From Thermoplasmatota archaeon (lineage in GTDB: Archaea; Thermoplasmatota; E2; DHVEG-1), in the NCBI GenBank assembly GCA_016936135.1, contig JAFGPP010000089.1, forward strand, positions 1 to 37,723: 37,723 nt of DNA, given 5' to 3'. A program made the translations under genes and the position numbers. Under the pieces are notes generated by a model. That model did not search any database. It saw only the letters and a program-made list of their open reading frames with translations, and had not been told where the DNA came from. Below are positions 8,478 to 20,400 of this stretch, one piece after another. How positions within the stretch are numbered: position 1 is the stretch's first letter; every line of letters begins with the position of its first letter.

Positions 8478-8972
8478 TTGATAATTATTAGAGATGCAAC
8501 ATTAAGAGATTTAACAGATATTACAGAAATATACAATGAAGCTATTTTAAATACAGTCGCAACCTTTGATACCAATATTAAAACACTGCATGAACAAAGA
8601 TCATGGTTTAATAAGCATGGTTCAAAAAATCCAATAATTGTTGCAGAGGATAACGGAAAAGTCGTAGGTTGGGCATCATTAAGTAAGTACTCTGACAGAT
8701 GTGCGTATTCGGATACTGCCGAGCTTTCATTATATGTAAGAAAGGAATTCCAAGGTAAAGGAATTGGAAAAAATTTAATGAAGGAAATTGTTAAAAAAGG
8801 AAAGCAAGCTGGGCTTCATGCAATCATCTCAAGAATTGCTGAGGGAAATCAAGTCTCTGTTCATCTTCATAAAACAGTTGGATTTGAACATGTCGGGATC
8901 TATAAAGAAGTTGGATACAAGTTCGGGAAGAGATTAGATGTTTATTTGATGGAAAAATTATACAATAAATGA
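8478..8972 (+). CDS. GNAT N-acetyltransferase (Pat/YwnH-like)
   Basis: This 164-residue protein belongs to the GNAT family of acetyl-CoA dependent acetyltransferases, in the phosphinothricin/methionine-sulfoximine acetyltransferase subgroup. The start IIIRDATLRDLTDITEIYNE and AILNTVATFDT match that subgroup. The acetyl-CoA loop is VRKEFQGKGIGKNL (near residues 92-105, Q/R-x-x-G-x-G). The FEHVGIYKEVGYKFG segment near the C-terminus is also typical. Start codon is TTG; no ATG lies nearby and the reading matches family length. The natural substrate is uncertain: small amines or amino-acid analogues. It converges on iorB. Confidence 0.88.
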   Translation: MIIIRDATLRDLTDITEIYNEAILNTVATFDTNIKTLHEQRSWFNKHGSKNPIIVAEDNGKVVGWASLSKYSDRCAYSDTAELSLYVRKEFQGKGIGKNLMKEIVKKGKQAGLHAIISRIAEGNQVSVHLHKTVGFEHVGIYKEVGYKFGKRLDVYLMEKLYNK

Positions 8973-8975
8973 AAA

Positions 8976-9566
8976 TTATTTTTTAATTGCTTTGAATCCG
9001 CCTTCAAAGGCTTTTGTATTAATCTCTTTAAATTTAGCAGGCACATTTTCAAGTATTGTTTCCAATAAGATGTCCTTACTAAAAGGCAATACTTCTGTTG
9101 CTGCTAGCGACCCCAACATTACAATATTTTTTGTAATAATTGCTCCAGCATCTCTAGCAATTTTTGTGGCATCGACCTTGTATAACTTTGCATAATTTTT
9201 GATTTCTTTAAAAACCTCATCAACAGGAGGATATTTTTCCATGCCAACCGAAACTGTAAAAGGTATGACTGGCGTAATGTCTGTAATTATTTTTGTATTT
9301 TTATTTGAATAACCAATGTACCTCAAAGACTCAATAGGTTCCATGCTTAAAATAGCATCTGCAGTACCGCTAGCAGCAAGAGGACCTGTAACTCTACCCA
9401 TTCTTACAGTACAATTAACCGAGCCTCCTCTCTGGGCCATTCCATGAACTTCAGAAACAAAAACATTTACTTTTGCTCTAACCGCAGCTTTTCCAAGAAT
9501 ATTAGCAGCAGTGATAACGCCTTGCCCACCTACACCAGTAAGAATGATATTTGTTTTTTCTTTCAT
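8976..9566 (-). CDS. iorB: Indolepyruvate:ferredoxin oxidoreductase, beta subunit
   Basis: This 196-residue gamma/delta-type 2-oxoacid oxidoreductase domain starts with NIILTGVGGQGVITAANILG, the family's G-x-GGQG signature. SEVHGMAQRGGSV is the conserved interface segment near residues 38-50. With iorA it oxidises aryl pyruvates, from aromatic amino acids, to aryl-acyl-CoA while reducing ferredoxin. The ATG overlaps the iorA stop in an ATGA, so the two are translationally coupled. Length is normal for IorB. Confidence 0.93.
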   Translation of the reverse strand: MKEKTNIILTGVGGQGVITAANILGKAAVRAKVNVFVSEVHGMAQRGGSVNCTVRMGRVTGPLAASGTADAILSMEPIESLRYIGYSNKNTKIITDITPVIPFTVSVGMEKYPPVDEVFKEIKNYAKLYKVDATKIARDAGAIITKNIVMLGSLAATEVLPFSKDILLETILENVPAKFKEINTKAFEGGFKAIKK

Positions 9567-11440
9567 TTCCTGACCCCCTTTTTATGAATTGCATCAAATG
9601 GACAAACCTCTGTGCAATTGCCACATCCGTTACATTGCTGATCGTCAATGTGAATACTTCCATCCTCAGCATAGTAAAAAGAGGGGCATCCAAATCGGGA
9701 TATACAAATCTTACATTGCCTACATTTTTCTTGATCTATCTCATAGACATAAATGTCCTCGCCACGTTTTCCTTTGTCCCTATTTTCCAATAAAATACAA
9801 GGTGATTTACTTACAACCACTGCAGGACCTTTAAATTCTAGTGCCCTTTTGAAAGCTTCAGTTGTCTCCTTAATTTTATTCGGATCTACTACTTCTATGT
9901 GTTCAACTCCACAGCCTTTTACAACCTCTTCTACAATAATTTTCTTTGCTGGACGTCCCATTCCATCTAATTCTGTACCTGGGTGAGGCTGATGTCCTGT
10001 CATCGCTGTGGTTCTATTGTCAAGAACTGTAATCACAACATCATGATTATGGTGAACGGCATCAATAATTGGCGGGATTCCAGAGTGGAAAAATGTTGAA
10101 TCCCCCATAAAAGAAATTACTTTTTGATCAGTAGCAACTGCTAATCCGCACGCTGTTCCCGCATTAGAGCCCATACAAAGAAGTAAGTCTGCCATCTCCA
10201 GCGGCTTTTCTCTCCCCAGTGTATAACAGCCTATATCGGTTGGATAAACAACGCCTTTTGGTTGCGCTTTTTTTGCTGCATAGTATGTAGCCCTATGTGG
10301 ACATCCAGGGCACAAGGCAGGTGGTCTGTTGGGAAGAGAAAGAATTGGTTTAGAAGGTTTTTTGATAGGATTTTTTAACTCAAAGATCTTGGTAAGCGCC
10401 TGGATAACGATATCTGGATTGTATTCAAATAATCTTGAAAAGTGCCCCGTGGATTTACCGTAAATTTCAACTTTACAACCAATTTCAAAAATCAATGCTT
10501 TAAATTGATTTTCAAGAATTGGTTCAAGTTCTTCAACTACTATTATTTTTTTACATAATGAAAGAAACTCTTTGCACATTTTCTTTGGCAAAGGGTGTGT
10601 CATACCCAGTTTTAAAATTCTAACGTTTAAATTAAGATCATCAACAGCTTCTCTAACATAATTAAACGCAACACCAGAGGCAACAATACCCCAATCTTTG
10701 GGTTTTCCCACCTCTATAATTTCATTAAATTCTGATTTTTCAGATATTTTTTCAGCTTTTTCTAGCATTTTCAAAAGTTCAGGATGTCTAATACGGGCAA
10801 TGGCAGGAGTTGTCACAAGCATTGGACTTTTTTCAAAATGGCCTTTTTCTCTAGGTTTTAACGGTTTTTTAAGTTTGACAGCTCCTCTGGCATGATTTAA
10901 TCTCGTAGTTGTTCTTAATAAGATAGGCGAGTGAAGTTCCTCTGAGATTTCAAAAGCTTTTCTGGTCATCTCTTTTGCTTCTTGTGGAGTTGTTGGTTCA
11001 AGCATGGGGGAGCCAGAAAATAAAGCAAAATATCGGTTATCCTGTTCATTTTGAGACGAATGGCATGAAGGGTCATCTGCTGTAACAATTACATGTCCGC
11101 CTCTGGTTCCAACATATAAATATGTCATAAATGCATCGCTTGCCACATTTAATCCCACATGTTTCATACATGTTAGCGATCTTAAACCAGAAAACGAAGC
11201 TGCTGCAGCAACTTCCAATGCAACCTTTTCGTTTGTAGAATACTCAAAATAATATGGTGGTTTTTTCGATTTTTTACTTAAATATTTGGCAATATAAGAG
11301 AAAGTATCAGCAATTTCTGATGATGGTGTGCCAGGGTAAGTTGTGGCAACATCCACTCCGGCCTCAAGAGCCCCTCTTGTAATTGCCTCATTTCCAAGTA
11401 AAAGTATTGTTTCATCAGGTTTTGATTCAATTATTTCCAC
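9563..11440 (-). CDS. iorA: Indolepyruvate:ferredoxin oxidoreductase, alpha subunit
   Basis: This 625-residue subunit oxidatively decarboxylates aryl pyruvates with CoA and ferredoxin. The N-terminal pyruvate-binding domain has LLGNEAITRGALEAGVD and TTYPGTPSSEI. CPGCPH (377-382) and GDSTFFHSG (446-454) with DNRTTAMTGHQ frame the thiamine diphosphate site. The C-terminus carries two 4Fe-4S clusters: Cys573/576/579/585 and Cys603/606/609/613. The start is GTG with SD AGGGGGA. IOR indicates anaerobic use of Phe, Tyr and Trp, and supplies reduced ferredoxin that the Nfn-type enzymes downstream in the window could use. Divergent from thiDN. Confidence 0.95.
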   Translation of the reverse strand: MEIIESKPDETILLLGNEAITRGALEAGVDVATTYPGTPSSEIADTFSYIAKYLSKKSKKPPYYFEYSTNEKVALEVAAAASFSGLRSLTCMKHVGLNVASDAFMTYLYVGTRGGHVIVTADDPSCHSSQNEQDNRYFALFSGSPMLEPTTPQEAKEMTRKAFEISEELHSPILLRTTTRLNHARGAVKLKKPLKPREKGHFEKSPMLVTTPAIARIRHPELLKMLEKAEKISEKSEFNEIIEVGKPKDWGIVASGVAFNYVREAVDDLNLNVRILKLGMTHPLPKKMCKEFLSLCKKIIVVEELEPILENQFKALIFEIGCKVEIYGKSTGHFSRLFEYNPDIVIQALTKIFELKNPIKKPSKPILSLPNRPPALCPGCPHRATYYAAKKAQPKGVVYPTDIGCYTLGREKPLEMADLLLCMGSNAGTACGLAVATDQKVISFMGDSTFFHSGIPPIIDAVHHNHDVVITVLDNRTTAMTGHQPHPGTELDGMGRPAKKIIVEEVVKGCGVEHIEVVDPNKIKETTEAFKRALEFKGPAVVVSKSPCILLENRDKGKRGEDIYVYEIDQEKCRQCKICISRFGCPSFYYAEDGSIHIDDQQCNGCGNCTEVCPFDAIHKKGVRK

Positions 11441-11498
11441 AATATTCCCCCTATTTTATCAAATACAATAGGTAGTACAATCTTGGAAAATTAGGGAT

Positions 11499-11510
11499 AG
11501 CATATAAATC
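11499..11510 (+). promoter_or_regulatory. TATA box of thiDN
   Basis: The sequence AGCATATAAATC lies about 30 bases before the thiDN ATG. No SD is present before that ATG, so the transcript is probably leaderless or nearly so. Confidence 0.55.
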
Positions 11511-11534
11511 TAACTAATTAATTGTCTAAATATT

Positions 11535-12887
11535 ATGAAGAAGAGAATTGCTTTAACAATAGCTGGATCCGATCCCTCTGGAGGGGCAGGAGTTCAAGCC
11601 GATATCAAATCATTTAATGCTGTTGGAGTACATGGATTGTCTGTAATCACTTGTTTGACCGTACAGAATACAAAAAGAGTGGTAAAAATTATCAGTATTT
11701 CCCCAAAAGAAATCAGTCAGCAAATTGATGTTTTATTGGAAGATGTAAAACCTGATATTGTTAAAACCGGAATGTTATATGAAAAAAATATTGTATCTAT
11801 AGTTTCAGATAGGATATCTCAAAATGATCTAAGAGTCGTTGTAGACCCTGTTATGGTGGCAACTAGTGGAGATAGTTTATCTAAAAGTGATTTTGTTGAT
11901 GCAATTAAAAATAAATTAATACCAATTACTTTCATATTAACTCCAAATATTATGGAGGCAGAGGTTTTAACAGATCTAAAACTAAGTACGTTAGAGAGTA
12001 TAAAAAAATCTTGTAAGGATTTATATGATTTAGGTGCGAAAAATGTCTTAATAAAAGGAGGACATCTTAAAGGCCCGATGGTTAAAGATGTTTTTTTTGA
12101 TGGTAGTAAATTTAATGTTTTATCCTTGCCAAGAATTGATGAAAAAAAAGCACACGGCTCTGGTTGTACGCTATCCGCAGTTATCGCAGGTTTAATTGCA
12201 AAAGGAATTACTCCATTAGATGCCGTAAATAATGCCAAATATATTATTTGGAATATGATTAATCAAGGTTACATTATTGGTAAAGGTTCCGATGTTTTAG
12301 ACCATTCTGTTATAAACGTATGCGATGTGCCTTTAAGTTTTCCATCCAACACTCGATTTTCTATCTGGAGAGAATTGAAAGATGCAATTGACGAGCTATT
12401 GAATTTTCTACCTTTGAATCTAATACCTGAGGTTGGCATTAATTTTGGTTATGCTTTAAAGGATGCCAAATCCACCAGGGATGTTTGTGCAATTAATGGA
12501 AGAATAGTAAAAACACTTTATCATCCAGCAAGAATTGGAGAAATTGACTTTGGTGCTTCAAAACATATTGCCTCTATAATTCTTGCTGCAATGAAATACT
12601 ATCCAAATACTAGATGCGCAATGAATATCAAATTTTCAAAAGAGACAATTGAAAATTTTAAGAAAATAAATTTATCCATAGGTAATTTTGATAGAACAGA
12701 TGAACCTAAGGATGTAAAATCGACAATGGAGTGGGGCACAGGAAAGGCAATTTCTAAATTGAATTATGTTCCCGACATAATCTATGATGAGGGGGGTTTG
12801 GGTAAGGAGCCGATGATAAGAATTCTTGGTAAAGATCCAAATGACGTTATTGGTAAAGCTCATAGTTTATTAAAATCTAGAATCTAA
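11535..12887 (+). CDS. Bifunctional HMP(-P) kinase / thiamine-phosphate synthase (ThiD-ThiN)
   Basis: This 450-residue fusion makes thiamine phosphate. Residues 1-260 are ThiD, which phosphorylates hydroxymethylpyrimidine and its phosphate: IAGSDPSGGAGVQADIK at the substrate site, GHL and the anion-hole HGSGCTLSA near 208. Residues about 275-450 are ThiN, the archaeal thiamine-phosphate synthase that replaces ThiE: FDRTDEP, STMEWG, PDIIYDEGGLGKEPMIRI. The fusion is common in archaea. Thiamine diphosphate is the cofactor of the neighbouring IOR. No sign of damage. Confidence 0.93.
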   Translation: MKKRIALTIAGSDPSGGAGVQADIKSFNAVGVHGLSVITCLTVQNTKRVVKIISISPKEISQQIDVLLEDVKPDIVKTGMLYEKNIVSIVSDRISQNDLRVVVDPVMVATSGDSLSKSDFVDAIKNKLIPITFILTPNIMEAEVLTDLKLSTLESIKKSCKDLYDLGAKNVLIKGGHLKGPMVKDVFFDGSKFNVLSLPRIDEKKAHGSGCTLSAVIAGLIAKGITPLDAVNNAKYIIWNMINQGYIIGKGSDVLDHSVINVCDVPLSFPSNTRFSIWRELKDAIDELLNFLPLNLIPEVGINFGYALKDAKSTRDVCAINGRIVKTLYHPARIGEIDFGASKHIASIILAAMKYYPNTRCAMNIKFSKETIENFKKINLSIGNFDRTDEPKDVKSTMEWGTGKAISKLNYVPDIIYDEGGLGKEPMIRILGKDPNDVIGKAHSLLKSRI

Positions 12888-12930
12888 AATTACAAAAAAA
12901 TTTTTCATAAAAATCTCCTTAATTTGCATA

Positions 12931-12946
12931 GAAAGGTTTATAAATA
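12931..12946 (+). promoter_or_regulatory. Strong BRE/TATA promoter of alba
   Basis: GAAAGGTTTATAAATA contains a purine-rich BRE followed by a near-consensus TATA box. It predicts a transcript start near 12965, giving a leader of about 40 bases that includes the strong SD GGGAGGAG (12990-12997), 6 bases from the ATG. This is the best promoter plus SD combination in the window, fitting an abundant chromatin protein. Confidence 0.75.
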
Positions 12947-13003
12947 GTAGAATTGTTGATAGGGGACAACACCTGACAATGAACTAACAGGGAGGAGAGT
13001 AAT

Positions 13004-13294
13004 ATGGCCGAAAAAGGAACCGCAGATGAAAACACAATATATGTAGGAAACAAACCCCCAATGAGCTATGTGCTTGCAGTCGTAACACAGTTCAATGGTG
13101 GATCTGACGAAGTAATAATCAAGGCAAGAGGTAGAGCAATTAGCAGAGCAGTAGATACAGCAGAAATAACAAGAAATAGATTTGTAACAAATGCGAAAGT
13201 AAAAGAGATAAAAATTGGAACAGAAGGAATTACAAACGAAGAAGGAAAAAGTTCAAACGTTTCTTCGATTGAGATAACGTTATCAACCAAATAA
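13004..13294 (+). CDS. Alba chromatin/RNA-binding protein
   Basis: This 96-residue protein is Alba. [20 protein letters not shown] matches the N-terminal strand-helix with the conserved VGnKP.m.Y signature. [20 protein letters not shown] contains the basic DNA-contact region, whose lysine is a known acetylation target in Sulfolobus Alba (here [10 protein letters not shown]). The C-terminal IEITLS strand ends as usual. It acts as a dimer, coating DNA and RNA. Gene is monocistronic, with its own promoter, SD and terminator. Confidence 0.95.
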   Translation: MAEKGTADENTIYVGNKPPMSYVLAVVTQFNGGSDEVIIKARGRAISRAVDTAEITRNRFVTNAKVKEIKIGTEGITNEEGKSSNVSSIEITLSTK

Positions 13295-13356
13295 TCAGGT
13301 AACCACGTTATCAAGACTTTGTAGCCTTTGTAGTTCATTAAAGGAATTTGGGTTAA

Positions 13357-13390
13357 GGATTGTTCATCAATCCACTTTTTATTTTTTTAT
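13357..13390 (+). terminator. Hairpin plus T-tract terminator after alba
   Basis: GGATTG (13357-13362) and CAATCC (13368-13373) form a 6-bp stem with a 5-base loop, followed by a T-rich run CTTTTTATTTTTTTATT. The T-tract is what archaeal RNA polymerase mainly needs; the hairpin may protect the 3' end. This implies a 3' untranslated region of about 90 bases. Confidence 0.6.
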
Positions 13391-13495
13391 TAAAATACGT
13401 TGATACAATAATTCACCAGGTATTAATTTTTTGATTTTTCTCGAAACAAAAATCATTTAAACTATGATTCGTATGCATGTTCCCCATTGATAAAC

Positions 13496-15136
13496 ATGGT
13501 TAATTATATTATTGTCACTGGGGGTGTTGTTTCTGGATTGGGTAAGGGTATAACAACCGCTTCAGTTGGTAAAATTTTACAGTTACATGGATACAAAGTC
13601 ACAGCGATAAAAATTGATCCTTACATAAACTGCGATGCTGGCACGCTGAGGCCTACCGAACATGGGGAGGTATGGGTAACTGAAGATGGAGGCGAAATTG
13701 ACCAAGATCTGGGCCATTATGAACGGTTTCTTGACATAAATATTCCAAAATGTCATAACATTACCACAGGCCAGGTTTACGGTGCAGTTATTGAAAAAGA
13801 AAGAAATGGCAAGTATTTAGGCAAAACAGTACAGCCAATTCCTCATGTTACAGATGAAATAAAAAGAAGAATAAGAAAGCCTTCAACAGAGGGGAAATTT
13901 GATTTTGTTATTGTTGAAATCGGTGGCACCGTTGGCGATTATGAAAATGTCCTCTTTCTTGAGGCTGTACGTCAGATGAAGCTTGAAGGAGATAAAGTCA
14001 TTTATGTGCATGTTACATATGTTCCAGTTTTAGACTCACTTGGTGAAGCTAAAACAAAACCGACCCAGCACTCAGTAAAAAGATTAAGAGAAACTGGAAT
14101 TCAACCAGATTTCATTGTTACACGCACAAAAGAGCCCTTAGATTTTGTACGAAGGGAAAAAATTGCTATGTTTTGTAATATTCATGAGGAGGATGTAATT
14201 TCTGATTCAGATGTTGATAATGTGTACAAAGTCACTCTGCTGTTTGAGGAACAAAACTTCTGTAAAAAGATACTTAATAAGCTTAATTTAAGAAAAGATC
14301 ATAATGAATTAAAAAAATGGAAAATGTTTCTCAAAAAAATAAGTAATCTTGAGCAATCTGTTAAAATTGGTATTGTGGGTAAATATTTTGATATTGGTAC
14401 CTCTCAGCTATCTGATTCCTATATTTCAGTCATCGAGGCGGTTAGACATGCTGCCTGGAATAATAATTTGAAGTCGGAGATACGTTGGATAGATTCAAAA
14501 ACATTTGAGAAAAACCCCAGAGATCTTGCCCTTCTTGAGGGAATTGATGGCATTATCGTTCCTGGCGGTTTTGGTTTGTCAGGAATTCAGGGAAAAATTG
14601 ATACCGTGAAATATGCAAGAGAGCACAATATCCCATACTTGGGGTTATGCCTAGGTATGCAACTGGCAGTGGTTGAATTTGCCCGTAATGTCTGTAACAT
14701 TAAAGAAGCAAATTCTCGCGAGATAGAAAAAAAACCTGTTGAACCTGTTATTGATTTCATTCCTGAGCAGGCAAAAATTATTTTTGAATCAAGATATGGT
14801 GCCTCTATGCGTCTTGGCTCATATCCTGCAATTCTAAAAAAAGGTTCTGTTGTACAAATGTTATATGGTAAAACAAAGGTGTCAGAGCGTCATAGGCATC
14901 GCTACGAAGTAAACCCGGATTATATTTCTATCCTCGAGAAAAACGGGATGGTTTTTTCAGGAAAGTCACCTGATGGCATATTAATGGAGTTTCTAGAACT
15001 TCCCAATCACCCATTTTTTGTAGCAACCCAATCACACCCTGAATTCAAATCAAGACCAATGAAACCCGCACCTTTGTTTAACGGTTTAATCAGGGCTGCC
15101 ATTAAGAAACAAGAGCTCATACGCTGTTCAGTGTAA
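13496..15136 (+). CDS. pyrG: CTP synthase
   Basis: This 546-residue enzyme makes CTP from UTP, ATP and glutamine. The N-terminal synthase domain shows YIIVTGGVVSGLGKGIT, the ATP loop, and KIDPYINCDAGT. The C-terminal glutamine amidotransferase has the nucleophile loop GLCLGMQ and the catalytic QSHPEF, and the NADGCVSTK-like L11 lid region is replaced by the GGFGLSGIQGK oxyanion segment. I prefer ATG 13496, where the family begins; a TTG nine bases upstream is possible. No SD is visible, so a leaderless transcript is likely. Length is normal. Confidence 0.95.
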   Translation: MVNYIIVTGGVVSGLGKGITTASVGKILQLHGYKVTAIKIDPYINCDAGTLRPTEHGEVWVTEDGGEIDQDLGHYERFLDINIPKCHNITTGQVYGAVIEKERNGKYLGKTVQPIPHVTDEIKRRIRKPSTEGKFDFVIVEIGGTVGDYENVLFLEAVRQMKLEGDKVIYVHVTYVPVLDSLGEAKTKPTQHSVKRLRETGIQPDFIVTRTKEPLDFVRREKIAMFCNIHEEDVISDSDVDNVYKVTLLFEEQNFCKKILNKLNLRKDHNELKKWKMFLKKISNLEQSVKIGIVGKYFDIGTSQLSDSYISVIEAVRHAAWNNNLKSEIRWIDSKTFEKNPRDLALLEGIDGIIVPGGFGLSGIQGKIDTVKYAREHNIPYLGLCLGMQLAVVEFARNVCNIKEANSREIEKKPVEPVIDFIPEQAKIIFESRYGASMRLGSYPAILKKGSVVQMLYGKTKVSERHRHRYEVNPDYISILEKNGMVFSGKSPDGILMEFLELPNHPFFVATQSHPEFKSRPMKPAPLFNGLIRAAIKKQELIRCSV

Positions 15137-15183
15137 TTTAATTAACTCAATGCAAAATTCATCTTTTTATAAATAATTAAAAA

Positions 15184-17399
<2,216 letters not shown>

Positions 17400-17480
17400 A
17401 CAAAAACTTACCTTAATCTTCTGAGGAACCATGTATCTAAAGTATTTATTAATATATTTTTTGAAAGAGAGATTTGTGTT

Positions 17481-20400
17481 TTATTTAACCTTTTGTTTTT
17501 CTGGTTTAATAATAACTGCATGTCCCAATCTACCATCTAGTTTAACAATTAGGGGAGAAGATAGACGAACGTGACTAACGAATCTACTTTTTTCTTTCAA
17601 AGTCTGTTTTTCAAGCCATGACCAATCTACATTACTTTCATTGGAATGCAATGGTATGTCTATATATCCTATACCTTTGCTTATCATATTCTGGAAGAAA
17701 TGAGTTCCTTGTGATGGCCTAATGTTGAAATTTTCTAATGCAGTCTCTACTATGACCCTCACACCAGAAATATGGCCCCAGCGAACAGGCACCCCTAACC
17801 ATCTATCTTGAGTTCCCCACCGCCCAGGTCCAATTAAAAGATAAGGAGACGAAGATGAGACTAATTTTTTGTTTATTGCTCCAATTTCTTCTGCCATCTC
17901 AACAGTTTTTGATGAATCAAAACCCTCAGAAGGTATGTAAACAATATCATATATACTATCTATCAACCCATTCCCTAAAGCCCTATCAGACCGTATAAAT
18001 ATTTGTTCTTGTTTTATTTTGTCCCAGTCAATATCATATTTTTCTTGCGATATGACAAATGGACGTATCTGTAAGATGGCAAATGTTGGCGGTTTTTTAT
18101 TTTCAGGATCGATATTTACTGCAAACTCAAATTCGACGGGACAACCCATTCCTTTTTGACCAATAGTTAAAATATCTTGAAGAATCGGAGCTAGAGGAAA
18201 AGCATCATATTTTAAAATACCAGCAAAGGTAATTATTGGAAAACCATCGGAGGACAAACCATCTCTAATCATTCCATCGTTTCTATCATAAGTGCTGGCA
18301 ACAAGATCAAGCGAACCATCCTTTAATATCTCTTTTATTGTCAGTTTTTTACAAGTATCAATCTGTGGCTCATTCAAATCTATATATTTATTTAATAAGT
18401 CTAAAAAATATAGTTCACGTTGTGAATTCTCAAGGGCGGATTCTGGTGTAGAAAAATCTGGATTAACATCAGGATAACGTGGTGAAAATCTAAAAACTTT
18501 CTCCCCACCCACAACTATTTTACCAAAACCAACAGCTATATTTGCTATTCCATCTTCAGAAGTCTGATGAGACACTGGATAGAAATTATAGGATTTTGCT
18601 ATCCCAGATAAAGTCGGATAAAATCTTCCATTGTATTTTTGTCCTACGAGTTCCTGGATTACTATAGCCATTTTCTCTTCTTCAATTTTTAATGACAAGG
18701 ATTCAGAGTAGACTCTTGGTTCCTTGAAAAAAACTGATGCATAAATAAGTTTTATAGCATGACATAGCTGCTGCAATCTTATATTATCATCTTCGTGATT
18801 ATTTGGTAATAGGTAAGTGTTATACATACCTGCAAAAGGATGGTTTTGGTAATCCTCAAGAAGACTAGACGACCTTACTGCCAAGGGTGTTTTGAAATGT
18901 TGTAATGTAACCGCAAGATTTTGTTTCAATTCATCACATATTTCACATTTGAGAAACTCTTTTGCAATTTCTTCATCTGAAAGTTGTTCATTTTTAAAAA
19001 ATTTATAGAGATTATTATCATTAACAAATCTATCAAACTCAAGTGTGCCAATCACAACCGAATTTGGAACTTTTACTATCGTATTTTTGTATTTTTCATC
19101 TAGCTTATATCTTGCAATAAGAGCTCGCATAAAAGCAAGACCTCGTCCTTTACCTCCAAGGGAATCTCCCCTAAGTCGAGTAAAAGAGGAATCGAATTCG
19201 AATTTTTGTCCTTCAAAATCAGTAATAATGCCCCTTTGTTTATTTCTGCGAGCATTGTTGAATACATTTATCAGATGCTCTCTCACTTCATTAAGATCTG
19301 AAAAATCTGATACTTTTTTTGGACGTAGCTCATTGGCAAGATTAAATTCGCATCTGGCCATAAGCCAGTTAGAAAAATGATTTCTCTGTGAATGATATAC
19401 AATTGATTCAAGTGGAACTTTTTGCAATACCTCCTCGAATTCTTTCATGTTTGATGCACGTGCTATTTCAGTTGTTTGAACGTGTTTATTTTCTAATTTT
19501 ATATCTTGTAAACTCTTTTTAAATTGTTTTTCAGATTTAGGTAAAAAAAATACAAAGTCCCCAAATCCAAGTTTATTTAATAGAAAATGCTGAAAATCTT
19601 GTACAAGTGTTGGTGAATTTTTGTTCAAAAAATAAGCGTCTAATTCATCGGCTTTTGTCTGATTTTTAATTTCTGAAGACTGCATGAGTAAAGGCAAATG
19701 TGGATGATTGTTACGAATCATTTGTAAAAACTCATGACCTGCTACTGGATTTACTTGCCCATTTTGTTTGAATGAAACATCAGAAAGTACACCTAAGATG
19801 AATTCTTTGTATTTTTTATAATAGTAATATGCTTCCTCATATGTTTCTGCGAGTAATATTTTTGGTCTAGCTCTCCTTCGCAAAAGTCGTTGCATCTCAT
19901 TTAAATCATCAGAAAGAGAGCGTCTTGTTTGTTGTACTACTTCAGTTAAAAGAATTGGGAGAAGTCTGGAATAATAATAGATTGAGTCCTCCACCATGAT
20001 AAGAACTCGAACATTTCCATTTACAGTATCATATTTTACATTAATACTGTCTTCAACATACTTTATAATAGCAAGAAAAATCGTTGGGTCTCCAGTCCAA
20101 GCAAAGATTTTATCTATACCACAAGCAGCAATATTTTCCTCCTCGAAAAGATTTATATCTGCTCTATCTGTTGCTAAAAGAATGACCGGTAAGTCTGGAT
20201 GAATTTTTTTAATTTTTTTGCCAAATTGAAAAGGATCCATTCCAATGTTTTTAGCCATTGTTATAACTAAGTCATATCTGCGTACCTGCAATTTCGATAA
20301 TGCCTTTTCTCCAGAGGAAACGCGTGTTACTCTTGGTGGTGAACTAAGTAAAAGGTGTTGATATTCTCCTATGACTAATTCAGCAATGAGCCCTTCCTCT

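Noticed and set aside
13270-13315. Repeated ACGTTATCAA at the end of alba and just after it
   Set aside because: Only two copies of ten bases, one in coding sequence; no clear function and could be chance.
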